Shown: positions 17,974 to 26,242 of the stretch, piece after piece | Layout: each line of letters begins with the position of its first letter | Numbering within the stretch: the first letter of the stretch is position 1 | Source: Bacteroidota bacterium | Lineage (GTDB): Bacteria; Bacteroidota; Bacteroidia; Chitinophagales; Chitinophagaceae | Length of the DNA: 64,000 nucleotides | NCBI GenBank assembly: GCA_018266575.1 | Contig: JAFEAE010000024.1 | Coordinates: 1 to 64,000, forward strand | Reading direction: 5' to 3' | Made by a program: the position numbers and the translations under genes | Notes under the pieces: model-generated | Database searches by the model: none | Seen by the model: only the letters and a program-made list of their open reading frames with translations | Told to the model about the DNA's origin: nothing

Positions 17974-18138
17974 ATTACTATTATTGAATTTAGTGCTGTA
18001 ATGTACTAAAGTTCTTTATTTGCTTATTAAGTTTTGTCGTTTACACATTTGAAATTAAATTAACATTAGGATAGCATTTCAGAAGCCGCCAGGCAGTGAA
18101 GATCTACGTCTATAAAAATAACCCTTAACCTTTCTGCC

Positions 18139-18771
18139 GTGATCACCAATAAAAAACCACAACTGCTTTTCTGTACATGTTTATTTTTTGCTTCATTAGC
18201 TAACGCACAGACTTTTCTGCGAAAAATTGAAAAGCAGCGGACAATCGGAGCTGCAAACGGCAGCCTGAATTTCCAGGGAAGCATTTCAAGTGGCCTTGGA
18301 TATGGATTTGGATTTAACCTATTTTCTATCAACAGTGCTTCAGTATGTGTCGGGACAAATTTAAAGTTGGGTTTTGAGAACAGGTACGGCCTTGGATATC
18401 TTGCTTTTCTTGCAGATTACCTTTCACCGGGAACTATTGAAGAAAGCAACAATCTTGCTGATTATGCAGAATTCCCGGCATACATTCATTTTAATTACGG
18501 ATATGGATCGAGCCATAAATCAACTAAAAGATTCGGATTTTATTTTGGTGCAGGTGCCAGTTATTTGATTACCGGTTATGCGCACGATTCCACAAATTCC
18601 TATCCGGCTTCATTTTGGGGAATATCGGCGGATGCCGGAATACGTTTCGATCATTTTGAATTAGGTTTCTCCCGCATTTTCTCAATAGGCGGTGCATTAC
18701 CCGGACTTCCACAACCGGCTTTTTACCAGGTCACACTGTATTCTTTCATAGGCAGTTGGGAAAAATGGTAA
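18139..18771 (+). CDS. Small exported beta-rich protein, probably outer membrane
   Basis: The protein has 210 residues. The start is GTG at 18139, leading straight into a signal peptide (LLFCTCLFFASLANAQ). The mature part is rich in Gly and aromatic residues in alternating patterns (GLGYGFGFNL, RFGFYFGAGASYL, GISADAGIRFDHFELGFSRIF), typical of small outer-membrane beta-barrels. No known family was recognised. Confidence 0.75.
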   Translation: MITNKKPQLLFCTCLFFASLANAQTFLRKIEKQRTIGAANGSLNFQGSISSGLGYGFGFNLFSINSASVCVGTNLKLGFENRYGLGYLAFLADYLSPGTIEESNNLADYAEFPAYIHFNYGYGSSHKSTKRFGFYFGAGASYLITGYAHDSTNSYPASFWGISADAGIRFDHFELGFSRIFSIGGALPGLPQPAFYQVTLYSFIGSWEKW

Positions 18772-18843
18772 CCTAACTGTAATGCATACCCGAAAATTAG
18801 CCCTGCATCTTATTTTATTATATAACTATGGAAACCCTTATGT

Positions 18844-18857
18844 TTGACAATTGTCAA
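18844..18857. promoter_or_regulatory. 14-bp palindrome nested in a longer inverted repeat
   Basis: TTGACAATTGTCAA is a perfect 14-bp palindrome. It is enclosed by AACCCTTA (18833-18840) and TAAGGGTT (18870-18877). It could be an operator or leader hairpin ahead of the T9SS gene, or a terminator of the upstream gene, since a short TTT run follows the outer arm. Confidence 0.35.
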
Positions 18858-18985
18858 TAAATACGGGTTGTAAGGGTTTTTCACTAAGTATCTCACAAAA
18901 GATAAAATTCATTTTTGAGTTAGTGTATCGCAGTGTATGCCTTACAAATGAAGGCATATTGATAAAACTAATATCCAAATTGAAA

Positions 18986-20749
18986 ATGAAAAACATTTCT
19001 ACCTTTTTTACCAGGCAATTATTCGGTCACAAAAGTTCTACCCGTCGCATTATTTTTTTCCCGGGAAAATTAATCGTTGTTTCGACGATCATTTTATTGC
19101 AATGCTTTACTAACCTGCAGGCGCAGGTTACAGCAATCTATTCTGACTATAATGGGTACTGGACGAGCAGCCTCAGCTCGATCAGTACAACCTTGCCAGA
19201 TAATAGCCATAACATGCTTGCATTTACATGGAATGGAACAACATTCTCAACCGGCGTTAATGATGCGATACTTACGGCTCATAGCATAACATTCACGCCG
19301 CTGAATTTCCGCGCCTTTCCTATCAACTCTGTTCCTAATACTTCGGGCGGATCTTATTTTGTGATGCTCGGCCAGAATTATGACGGAGTGAATAATGGCG
19401 TTTTAAATAACGGTGTCACCCCTTTCCCGGCTAATCCTACAGGAGCACAATTAGCATCTTTCCTCACCGACGGAAAAAAAGGATTAGATCTCGGGACAGG
19501 GCTTGCTAACATTCCTGCGGGGTCAACATTAAAGTTTAACCTCAGCTCTAATGGAATCAGTGCTTCAGCTATTAATGATGGAAAGCCAGATATTTTTGTA
19601 ACACAGATGGCAACACCAAGCTCATCTAATCTTGACATTTTAAAGTTTGTAGATGCATCGGGAAATACCGTGGGTAATCAAATTACTATTGATCAGACTT
19701 CTTTGAGCCCTATAGGAAACTGGACAGCAGATTTTTATGATTTCAGCACCGCAACGCAGACTAATTCAAGCTTTATCAACTCTTCCCGGCCTATGCGTTT
19801 TTTTGCTGCAGATCTTTCTTCCTTTGGTATAACGGCAAGTAATTATGCAAACGCTGTTGCGTTGGTTTATCAACCCAACGGAACATCAGACCCTGCATTC
19901 ATTGCATTTAATGAACCCGCAATAAGCGTGGCAACACAATTAACACTCACATCTCAACCTACAACATACAAAACTGCAGTTACGATGACAACATCTGCGG
20001 TTATACAAGTGCGTGATGGCCTTGGGCAAGTGATCAATCAATCCGGCATACCGGTTACCGCATCTGTTGCAACAGGGGCCGCTGTAACTGCCGGAACAGT
20101 TACTGTGAACACAGATGCAAATGGTGTAGCTACATTCTCAAATTTGCAGATCGTTGGCGCCGGAACAGTTACCCTGTTATTTACCTCTGCAAGTCTTAAC
20201 CAGGTAGTGAGTGCAAACATCACGAATATTACTACGCTTCCGGTAAGTTGGATAAGCTTCACGGCAAACCAGCAAAACGAAAATATAGTATTGAACTGGA
20301 GTACCAGCAATGAATTGAACAGCGGAGATTTTATTATTCAACATAGTGATGATGGAACAAGCTGGACAGATATCGGAACAGTAGCGGCAGCAGGCAATAG
20401 CAGTTCAACACAACAATATAATTTCGTTCATACATCACCGGATAAAGGAGATAATTATTACCGCATCGAAGAAAAAGACCTTGATGGAAATGTTGTTTAT
20501 AGCGACATAACGCACGTATTGTTTTCGGGTGAAAATAGTATTAAGGTTTATCCCAACCCTGTGATCAGCGGAAGTTTCACCATACAATTGCCGCAGGCCG
20601 CAACAGTATCGTTATACAATATTTCGGGTGCAGAAGTGTTGCGGAAAAAATTGCAGGCGGGTAACCGGCAAATCGATGTAAGCGCATTGTCAAAAGGCGC
20701 ATACCTGTTGAAAATGGACAAGCAATCGATGACACTTATTATACCATAA
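18986..20749 (+). CDS. Secreted protein with Big_1-like domain and T9SS type A sorting domain
   Basis: The start is the ATG at 18986 (587 residues), which places a signal-like hydrophobic segment (LIVVSTIILLQCFTNLQAQ) near the N-terminus; the frame opens upstream only with a TTG at 18851. The N-terminal two thirds are beta-rich and of unknown fold. A bacterial Ig-like (Big_1) segment around TLTSQPTTY...VTVNTDANGVATFSNL follows, then a discoidin-like stretch. The last 70 residues (VYPNPV...VSLYNISGAEV...GAYLLKM) form the type A sorting domain that directs secretion through the type IX system. Confidence 0.85.
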   Translation: MKNISTFFTRQLFGHKSSTRRIIFFPGKLIVVSTIILLQCFTNLQAQVTAIYSDYNGYWTSSLSSISTTLPDNSHNMLAFTWNGTTFSTGVNDAILTAHSITFTPLNFRAFPINSVPNTSGGSYFVMLGQNYDGVNNGVLNNGVTPFPANPTGAQLASFLTDGKKGLDLGTGLANIPAGSTLKFNLSSNGISASAINDGKPDIFVTQMATPSSSNLDILKFVDASGNTVGNQITIDQTSLSPIGNWTADFYDFSTATQTNSSFINSSRPMRFFAADLSSFGITASNYANAVALVYQPNGTSDPAFIAFNEPAISVATQLTLTSQPTTYKTAVTMTTSAVIQVRDGLGQVINQSGIPVTASVATGAAVTAGTVTVNTDANGVATFSNLQIVGAGTVTLLFTSASLNQVVSANITNITTLPVSWISFTANQQNENIVLNWSTSNELNSGDFIIQHSDDGTSWTDIGTVAAAGNSSSTQQYNFVHTSPDKGDNYYRIEEKDLDGNVVYSDITHVLFSGENSIKVYPNPVISGSFTIQLPQAATVSLYNISGAEVLRKKLQAGNRQIDVSALSKGAYLLKMDKQSMTLIIP

Positions 20750-20764
20750 GCTACGTGAATAGAG

Positions 20765-20980
20765 TTTACGATTTGAGATATACGATATACGATTTGTTCG
20801 GAATAGCAGTTAGCTTTGAACTATGAGCTAAGGCATTTTCAATTTTCAATTATTTATTTTTTAGTCTTTTGAATTCTAGTTTTTATTTGATAACCAGCAT
20901 TTGTTCTTTTTCATAATCGTTGCTTTTGATTTTTCCATTGGAAGAATCGCACTTTTGTACTGCAACAATTCTATTGAGCG
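20765..20980 (+). repeat. Dispersed intergenic repeat, copy C (long form, palindromic core)
   Basis: This copy aligns over its whole length with the copy at 11464-11683. The core GATTTTTCC..GGAAGAATC is at 20928-20948 and the end is GCAACAATTCTATTGAGCG. It lies in the 368-base spacer behind the T9SS type A gene, followed by a terminator at 21009. Confidence 0.85.
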
Positions 20981-21008
20981 CCTTTTGATAGCAACAGACT
21001 GCTTATTC

Positions 21009-21045
21009 AAACCTGCCGGGTTTCAAAAACCTGGCAGGTTTTTTA
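21009..21045 (+). terminator. Strong intrinsic terminator
   Basis: AAACCTGCCGGGTTT (21009-21023) pairs over 15 positions, one of them G-U, with AAACCTGGCAGGTTT (21027-21041). The loop is CAA and the stem runs into a T tract. It should terminate transcription arriving from the T9SS type A gene and the repeat behind it. Confidence 0.9.
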
Positions 21046-21117
21046 TACATCTTAAATTATTTTTCAAAATCGATATGGAAATTTTACAACTGTGCATCAC
21101 ATAGCTAAACGCTGCAC

Positions 21118-21717
21118 ATGGACTCCTTAACACTACACATCATTCACCCCGCTTTTGAAAAATTAAGACGTTATGGTTCCGGTTTACATTTGCTCGCGGC
21201 ATTGATCATTTTACTGCATGCGCTGAGCCATGTACACCAGCAGGAATCACGCCCGGTTTATTTCTGGTGCCAGCTTATTATTGCCACCGACATTTTGATC
21301 CTGGTATTTGCAGGCCGCGGTTTGCTGGAACATTCTTCCAGGATCAATTTGTTCTTCCGTGGTGTGGAGATCATTTTTTTCCTGGGTATTGGCATTTTAA
21401 TGCTTATGTCCGGAAAATGGCTCACAGGTTTTTCTCATATCGGTTTGTTCGTTTTATATTGTTATCTCCTGTATTGCGAACAAGGCATTTCAAAAAGCCA
21501 TTTGCTTTCCATCCATCATACCGGTATGGAAATACCACATATACCCAATACACGGTTTTTTTTATGGTCGAATATTAACCGCATAGAAGCACATTACGAT
21601 TCCATTCAAATTGGGACTTCGAACGGGGAGATATTACACTTTTCCCTGCGAAAAAATCTTGATTTCGACGAACTCGAACAAATTCACGAATTTTGCAGGC
21701 ATTATCTAAAGAGTTGA
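21118..21717 (+). CDS. Four-helix membrane protein with a PH-like C-terminal tail
   Basis: The protein has 199 residues. About four hydrophobic segments lie between residues 20 and 130. They are followed by a soluble tail (IPNTRFFLWSNINRIEAHYDSIQIGTSNGEILHFSL) that resembles a bacterial PH-like domain. Family and function are unknown. The gene starts 73 bases after the terminator and precedes the radical SAM gene, with which it shares direction. Confidence 0.7.
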   Translation: MDSLTLHIIHPAFEKLRRYGSGLHLLAALIILLHALSHVHQQESRPVYFWCQLIIATDILILVFAGRGLLEHSSRINLFFRGVEIIFFLGIGILMLMSGKWLTGFSHIGLFVLYCYLLYCEQGISKSHLLSIHHTGMEIPHIPNTRFFLWSNINRIEAHYDSIQIGTSNGEILHFSLRKNLDFDELEQIHEFCRHYLKS

Positions 21718-21724
21718 CAGTGGA

Positions 21725-21816
21725 TAGTTGACAGATGACAGACTTATAATAATTAAACTGCAATTATTTGTATAGTTTGTTTAAAGTTCGCCCTGGCAAC
21801 TGTCATCTGTCAACTA
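21725..21816. repeat. Intergenic hairpin of GTTGACAG/ATGACAG units
   Basis: TAGTTGACAGATGACAG (21725-21741) and its exact complement (21800-21816) form 17-bp perfect arms around a 58-base loop. The left arm is preceded by a further GTTGACAG unit. The hairpin fills the gap between two co-oriented genes and ends ten bases before the next ATG. Confidence 0.75.
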
Positions 21817-21826
21817 ACAACTTTCT

Positions 21827-23119
21827 ATGGCTTCACCTTACACTCTTTATTCCGACGGAAAGGGAAATATTTTTGAAGACACTACATTGTATGCAACCGG
21901 GCGAAGCGGGTGGGATGCGCTTCCTGTTCCTGCCGAAGACTGGATTGAATTGCCCGACGGAGGCTCTTTGTATGAACTCCCGGGGCGCCGCGGAATCGGC
22001 ATTGATGTAAAAACCGGAGAAATGCGCCTGTGCGAAAAAGGCTGGGCTGTTGCTGCATTTATTCCGCCTGCGCATACAGGTCTATATCTTGCCGCTTACG
22101 AATCTGAAAAAGATGCGCCTACACTCCCATTGTTTTGTTATACAGCAGCCGGCTGGCTGAATGAAACTTTTTATGTTCCTGCGGTCCGCATCGAACCGGA
22201 TATACGCCAGGAATGCTCCGGATACGACTCCGAAAAAATTGCAACAGGTGCTCAACATTTATTGCAGGCTTATCCGCATAATCGCCTGGTTAAACATTTA
22301 ATGGAGAACTGTTGTATGACATATAATTGTCCTGCGGCGCGGAATTTTTCATTAAGCAGGTGGGAATGCCCTGTACCGAGTTCACCGGCATGTAATGCCA
22401 ATTGTATTGGTTGCATTTCATTTCAACCGCAGGAAGAATCGATTCCATCCACGCAAGACCGTTTGACATTTAAACCCAGTGCCGAAGAAATTGTAGAGTT
22501 CACTGTTCCACATTTGCAAACTGCACCATATCCGATAGTAAGTTTCGGCCAGGGTTGCGAAGGCGAACCATTGCTGATGTGGGAAACAATCCGCGAATCT
22601 ATTATTGAAATGCGCAAGCATACTGATCGCGGAAGCATTAATATCAATACCAACGGTTCAAAACCCAATGCCGTGAAAGCCTTATGCGAAGCGGGGTTGG
22701 ACAGCATCCGCGTTAGCACGAATTCTGCACGGAAAAATATTTACGAAGCTTATTATCGTCCGAATAATTATGAGTTTCAAGATATAGTTGAAAGTTTGAA
22801 AGTCGTTCGTAGTTATGGCGGATGGGCTTCTATCAATTATTTTATTTTTCCGGGAATGACGGATAGCGTTGAAGAATATGAGGCATTGCGAAAACTGATT
22901 ACGGAAACAGATCTGACGATGATACAATGGCGTAATTTTAATATTGATCCGGATTGGTACCTGGGAAGAATCGGAGTGACGGATACCGGCGAATTTATGG
23001 GCATAAAGCAATTGATGGAACTGATACGTGAAGAATTCCCAAAAGTCAGATTCGGGTACTTCAATCCACCAATGGAGCGTATCAAAGGAAATTATGAAAT
23101 GGATTTTGCGCACTTTTAA
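21827..23119 (+). CDS. Radical SAM protein
   Basis: The protein has 430 residues. The CxxxCxxC iron-sulfur motif is C189, C193 and C196 (SPACNANCIGC). It is followed by a barrel with SFGQGCEGEPLL, SININTNGSKP and GLDSIRVSTNSA segments that match the radical SAM core. The first 160 residues form an extra domain with several more cysteines (for example NCC at 161-163). It should cleave S-adenosylmethionine to start radical chemistry; the substrate is not apparent. It may be coupled to the small membrane protein gene just upstream. Confidence 0.9.
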   Translation: MASPYTLYSDGKGNIFEDTTLYATGRSGWDALPVPAEDWIELPDGGSLYELPGRRGIGIDVKTGEMRLCEKGWAVAAFIPPAHTGLYLAAYESEKDAPTLPLFCYTAAGWLNETFYVPAVRIEPDIRQECSGYDSEKIATGAQHLLQAYPHNRLVKHLMENCCMTYNCPAARNFSLSRWECPVPSSPACNANCIGCISFQPQEESIPSTQDRLTFKPSAEEIVEFTVPHLQTAPYPIVSFGQGCEGEPLLMWETIRESIIEMRKHTDRGSININTNGSKPNAVKALCEAGLDSIRVSTNSARKNIYEAYYRPNNYEFQDIVESLKVVRSYGGWASINYFIFPGMTDSVEEYEALRKLITETDLTMIQWRNFNIDPDWYLGRIGVTDTGEFMGIKQLMELIREEFPKVRFGYFNPPMERIKGNYEMDFAHF

Positions 23120-23149
23120 TTCGGTTGTGCCTTGCCGTTAGTAATAAAC

Positions 23150-23215
23150 CCAATAGCAATCCTGCAGTACAAGAGTGCGACCTGCCTACCGGCAGGCAGG
23201 CGCAACGATGCTTAA
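23150..23215 (-). repeat. Dispersed intergenic repeat, copy F (different palindromic core)
   Basis: Read on the minus strand, the flanks match the other copies: TTAAGCATCGTTG before the core, and CGCACTCTTGTACTGCA then a TGCTATTGGG-type end after it. The core here is CCTGCCTACCGGCAGGCAGG (23181-23200) instead of the GATTCTTCC palindrome. The rest of the spacer 23120-23412 holds no supported gene; a long frame reading through it is the upstream extension of the next gene. Confidence 0.7.
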
Positions 23216-23412
23216 CCGGAGTTACTGCACCCTGTAACCAAAATATTTTATTGGTTTATCACAACGGCGCAACGGTTTTTGATGAATACTTTGTGGTGTT
23301 ACAACACTGTCTGAAATTATTTTATCTCTCAACGATACAGAAGCGTAGCCGTTTCGGGAAATCATATGGCGCCGTTACGCCGTTGCGTGAAATTATTTTC
23401 TACCTTCCTTGC

Positions 23413-24324
23413 ATGAACCCAAAACCACAGCGTGGAATTTACATCGGCATTTTACTGGCAATAATCACTACACTTATCTGGTCGGGTAATTTTATTGTGG
23501 CAAGGGCCGCGTACAAAGCGATACCACCGGTAAGCATGGGTTTTTTCAGGTGGCTGACTGCGACTGTCATCATTCTTCCCTTTGCATGGAAAAAAGTGGT
23601 TGCTGAAAAAAATATCTTCTTAGAAAATAAAAACTATTTTTTCTTGACGGCCTTTACTGGTATTACGCTATTCAACACCTGTATTTATGTTGCAGGGCAT
23701 TACACACCTGCAATTAATCTTGCACTCATCGGCACAACATCTTCTCCCATAATGGCGGTTATCCTCGCCGCAATTTTTCTGAAAGAAAAAATAACCTGGC
23801 AACGAATTACCGGGATGGTTATTTGTATATGTGGCATTCTGTTGCTTATGGGAAAAGGAAGTTTACAACATATACTTCTGCTCCGGTTTTCAATCGGCGA
23901 TGTATGGATTTTGCTCAGTGCATTTTTCTTTGCCATATATAATGTGCTTGTACGGAAAAAACCTTCAGGCATTTCACCGCTTGCATTTGTCGGTGTAGTT
24001 TTTACAACGGGCACATTGATCCTGTTTCCATTTTTTCTTGCCGAACAACATTACACGGGCCCGATACATTGGAATTTTAATTTGTTTTTAATAATACTAT
24101 ATCTCGGGCTTGGCAATTCAGTGATTTCTTATTTATGCTGGAATGCTGCAATAGCAAGGCTTGGCACGGCACGCACCGCACTTTTTGGAAACCTGATACC
24201 CGTTTTCAGTACTATTGAAGCAACGTATATTTTGAGTGAACCAATTTTATGGATACATGTTATCAGTATGGTTATCATAATAATTGGACTGATAATTGCT
24301 AATGTAAGAATCAGGAAAACGTAA
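23413..24324 (+). CDS. EamA/DMT-family transporter
   Basis: I chose the ATG at 23413 (303 residues). The frame is open back to 23125, but that extension is soluble, is partly encoded by the dispersed repeat and is not family-like. The protein has about ten transmembrane helices in two EamA halves, with the GIYIGILLAIITTLIWSGNF start and WNAAIARLG near the end. It belongs to the drug/metabolite transporter superfamily in the inner membrane, often exporting amino acids or metabolites. It is followed after 26 bases by an SDR gene, probably cotranscribed. Confidence 0.88.
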   Translation: MNPKPQRGIYIGILLAIITTLIWSGNFIVARAAYKAIPPVSMGFFRWLTATVIILPFAWKKVVAEKNIFLENKNYFFLTAFTGITLFNTCIYVAGHYTPAINLALIGTTSSPIMAVILAAIFLKEKITWQRITGMVICICGILLLMGKGSLQHILLLRFSIGDVWILLSAFFFAIYNVLVRKKPSGISPLAFVGVVFTTGTLILFPFFLAEQHYTGPIHWNFNLFLIILYLGLGNSVISYLCWNAAIARLGTARTALFGNLIPVFSTIEATYILSEPILWIHVISMVIIIIGLIIANVRIRKT

Positions 24325-24350
24325 CCGCTTTACATTCTGAAACCGGCGTT

Positions 24351-25067
24351 ATGAAAAAAGTTATTATTATTGGTGCAACCTCAGGCATCGGAAGGGAACT
24401 GGCTGGCTTATATGCCAGAACTGGCTGGCTGGTTGGCGCAACAGGGCGCAGGCAAGACCTGCTCTACACACTTCAGTTGGAATATCCCAACAATGTTATC
24501 ACAGAATGTTTTGATGTTACTGCAAATGAAAGTACCAATCATCTGAAATCGCTTATTGCAAAAATGGATGGCATGGATCTGCTCATTTACAATTCCGGTT
24601 TCGGGGATGTAAGTGAGTCTTTGAATTGGGAGCTGGATAAAACTACTGTTGATACCAACGTGAATGGTTTTATTGAGATCGTGAATTATTCTTTCAATTA
24701 TTTTGTGCAGCAGGGTCACGGCCATGTTGTAACTACTTCATCTGTCGCATCGCTTCGCGGAAACAGCATGGCACCTGCATACAGTGCCAGCAAAGCGTTT
24801 CAGAGCGTTTACTTCGAAGGGTTATATATGAAGACGAAGAAAATGAATGCAGAAATTTATGTAACAGATGTACAGCCCGGTTTTGTAGATACGAATATGG
24901 CAAAAGGCAATAAACGTTTTTGGGTGGCTTCACCGGAAAAAGCAGCGCAACAGATTTTTGATGCGATCGAAAAAAAGAAATGGCGTGTATACATCACGCA
25001 ACGCTGGCGCATGGTGGCTACCGCCATGAAATGGATGCCGGATTTTATTTACCATAGGATAGCTTAG
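24351..25067 (+). CDS. SDR family NAD(P)-dependent oxidoreductase
   Basis: This 238-residue classical SDR has the nucleotide-binding GATSGIGREL motif at residues 8-17, the NSG variant of the NAG motif, the catalytic TTSSVAS serine region and the YSASK Tyr/Lys pair. It resembles the YqjQ/DltE-like subgroup with a VQPGFVDTNMA loop. Substrate unknown, cytoplasmic. It lies just behind the EamA gene. Confidence 0.88.
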   Translation: MKKVIIIGATSGIGRELAGLYARTGWLVGATGRRQDLLYTLQLEYPNNVITECFDVTANESTNHLKSLIAKMDGMDLLIYNSGFGDVSESLNWELDKTTVDTNVNGFIEIVNYSFNYFVQQGHGHVVTTSSVASLRGNSMAPAYSASKAFQSVYFEGLYMKTKKMNAEIYVTDVQPGFVDTNMAKGNKRFWVASPEKAAQQIFDAIEKKKWRVYITQRWRMVATAMKWMPDFIYHRIA

Positions 25068-25075
25068 TAAGTATG

Positions 25076-25162
25076 AAGTATGAGGTATGAACTATGAAGT
25101 TGGGAAATCTGATTTCATAGAAGCTTCTTTGGTTCATACTTAATAGTTCATAGCTCATACTT
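25076..25162. repeat. Intergenic hairpin of TATGAAC/AGTATGA units
   Basis: The left arm 25076-25100 and right arm 25138-25162 pair at 23 of 25 positions. Both arms are made of repeated TATGAACTATGAAG-like units. The hairpin starts nine bases after the SDR stop and occupies the gap before the TonB-like gene. Confidence 0.7.
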
Positions 25163-25241
25163 AAAAAGATTAACATTTCCTGAAGCAGCGAAAGGGCAAT
25201 TCAACGTAATTTGCAACATTATCAAAAACACATAAACCAGC

Positions 25242-26132
25242 ATGGCAACATCATCATACATGAATGATAATTTCGAGGCCCAGAAAAACATGAAAGCTTC
25301 CGGTTATACAGCAATGGTGTGTGCGCTTATACTGATCATATTACTTTTTGTAACATGGACTTTGCCTACAATTCCGCCGCCACCCATTGAAGACGGCATC
25401 GAAGTAAATCTCGGCAACAGCGACCATGGATTAGGAACTGACCAACCATTTTTACCCGGGAAACCATCACCACAGGACAACGAAAAATATACGCCTCCCA
25501 AACAAACAGTTGTTGAACATACACCCGCAAAAGATGTAGAGACAAACGATAAAGATGAAGACGCGCCTGTTATTAAAAAACCATTGATCACAAAACCTGA
25601 AGCAACAAAGATCCCGGAAAAGCAAGTTGCAAAGGCTACGATGAAAATTTCAAAGCCGGTGGAAACACCCGCCCCTGTTAAGCCCAGGCCCAAAGCGGTT
25701 TTTCATGGGGTAAACGGAACTGGCACCGGCGGCAATGATGCTGATGATTATAAACCCGGGGGCAATCAGGGAATTGCCGGCGGCAAAGGCGACCAGGGAC
25801 AACCGGGAGGTAACCCGAATTCAAATAATTATAAGGGAAATGGTGGCACCGGAAATTCGGGAATTAGTTTGTCAAATAATTTAAGACAAAGAGGTATTGC
25901 CAGGTATCCAAGTTTTACAGATGATTTTAATGAGAATGCAAAAGTTGCTGTAGATATACATGTGGATGCTGCAGGTAATGTTACTTCAGCAGACTACCAA
26001 TTACGCGGTTCCACAACCTCGGAATCAAAATATGTAAGTATTGCATTACAAAAAGCAAAGCAGGTAAAATTTAATTCCGGTAACGATGAATCTGTCGGCA
26101 CCATTGTTTTCAACTTCAAAGTGCACAATTAA
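25242..26132 (+). CDS. TonB-like energy transducer protein
   Basis: The protein has 296 residues. A single transmembrane segment lies at about residues 26-43 (MVCALILIILLFVTWTL), then a PPPP run. A long Pro/Lys/Thr-rich and Gly/Asn-rich linker covers about residues 45-210. The C-terminal domain (KVAVDIHVDAAGNVTSADY ... TIVFNFKVHN) fits the TonB C-terminal fold. It probably spans the periplasm and couples inner-membrane energy to TonB-dependent receptors, such as the one at 6111-8462. ExbB/ExbD genes are not in the spacer beside it. Confidence 0.8.
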   Translation: MATSSYMNDNFEAQKNMKASGYTAMVCALILIILLFVTWTLPTIPPPPIEDGIEVNLGNSDHGLGTDQPFLPGKPSPQDNEKYTPPKQTVVEHTPAKDVETNDKDEDAPVIKKPLITKPEATKIPEKQVAKATMKISKPVETPAPVKPRPKAVFHGVNGTGTGGNDADDYKPGGNQGIAGGKGDQGQPGGNPNSNNYKGNGGTGNSGISLSNNLRQRGIARYPSFTDDFNENAKVAVDIHVDAAGNVTSADYQLRGSTTSESKYVSIALQKAKQVKFNSGNDESVGTIVFNFKVHN

Positions 26133-26242
26133 TCTTCGCCTTTATTTTAGTGTAATCTCTTCTTCCCGGGATAATATCCCCGCACCTCATTTTCACATTT
26201 TACACATTTCCGGATTTTCACATTAACTCCTATTTTCGCTGC

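Noticed and set aside
18851..18985. Longer start for the T9SS type A protein
   Set aside because: It would begin with TTG and put 45 unrelated residues before the signal peptide; the ATG at 18986 fits better.
23125..23412. Extended N-terminus of the EamA transporter
   Set aside because: The extension overlaps the dispersed repeat at 23150-23215 and encodes soluble, family-unlike sequence; the ATG at 23413 begins the transporter.
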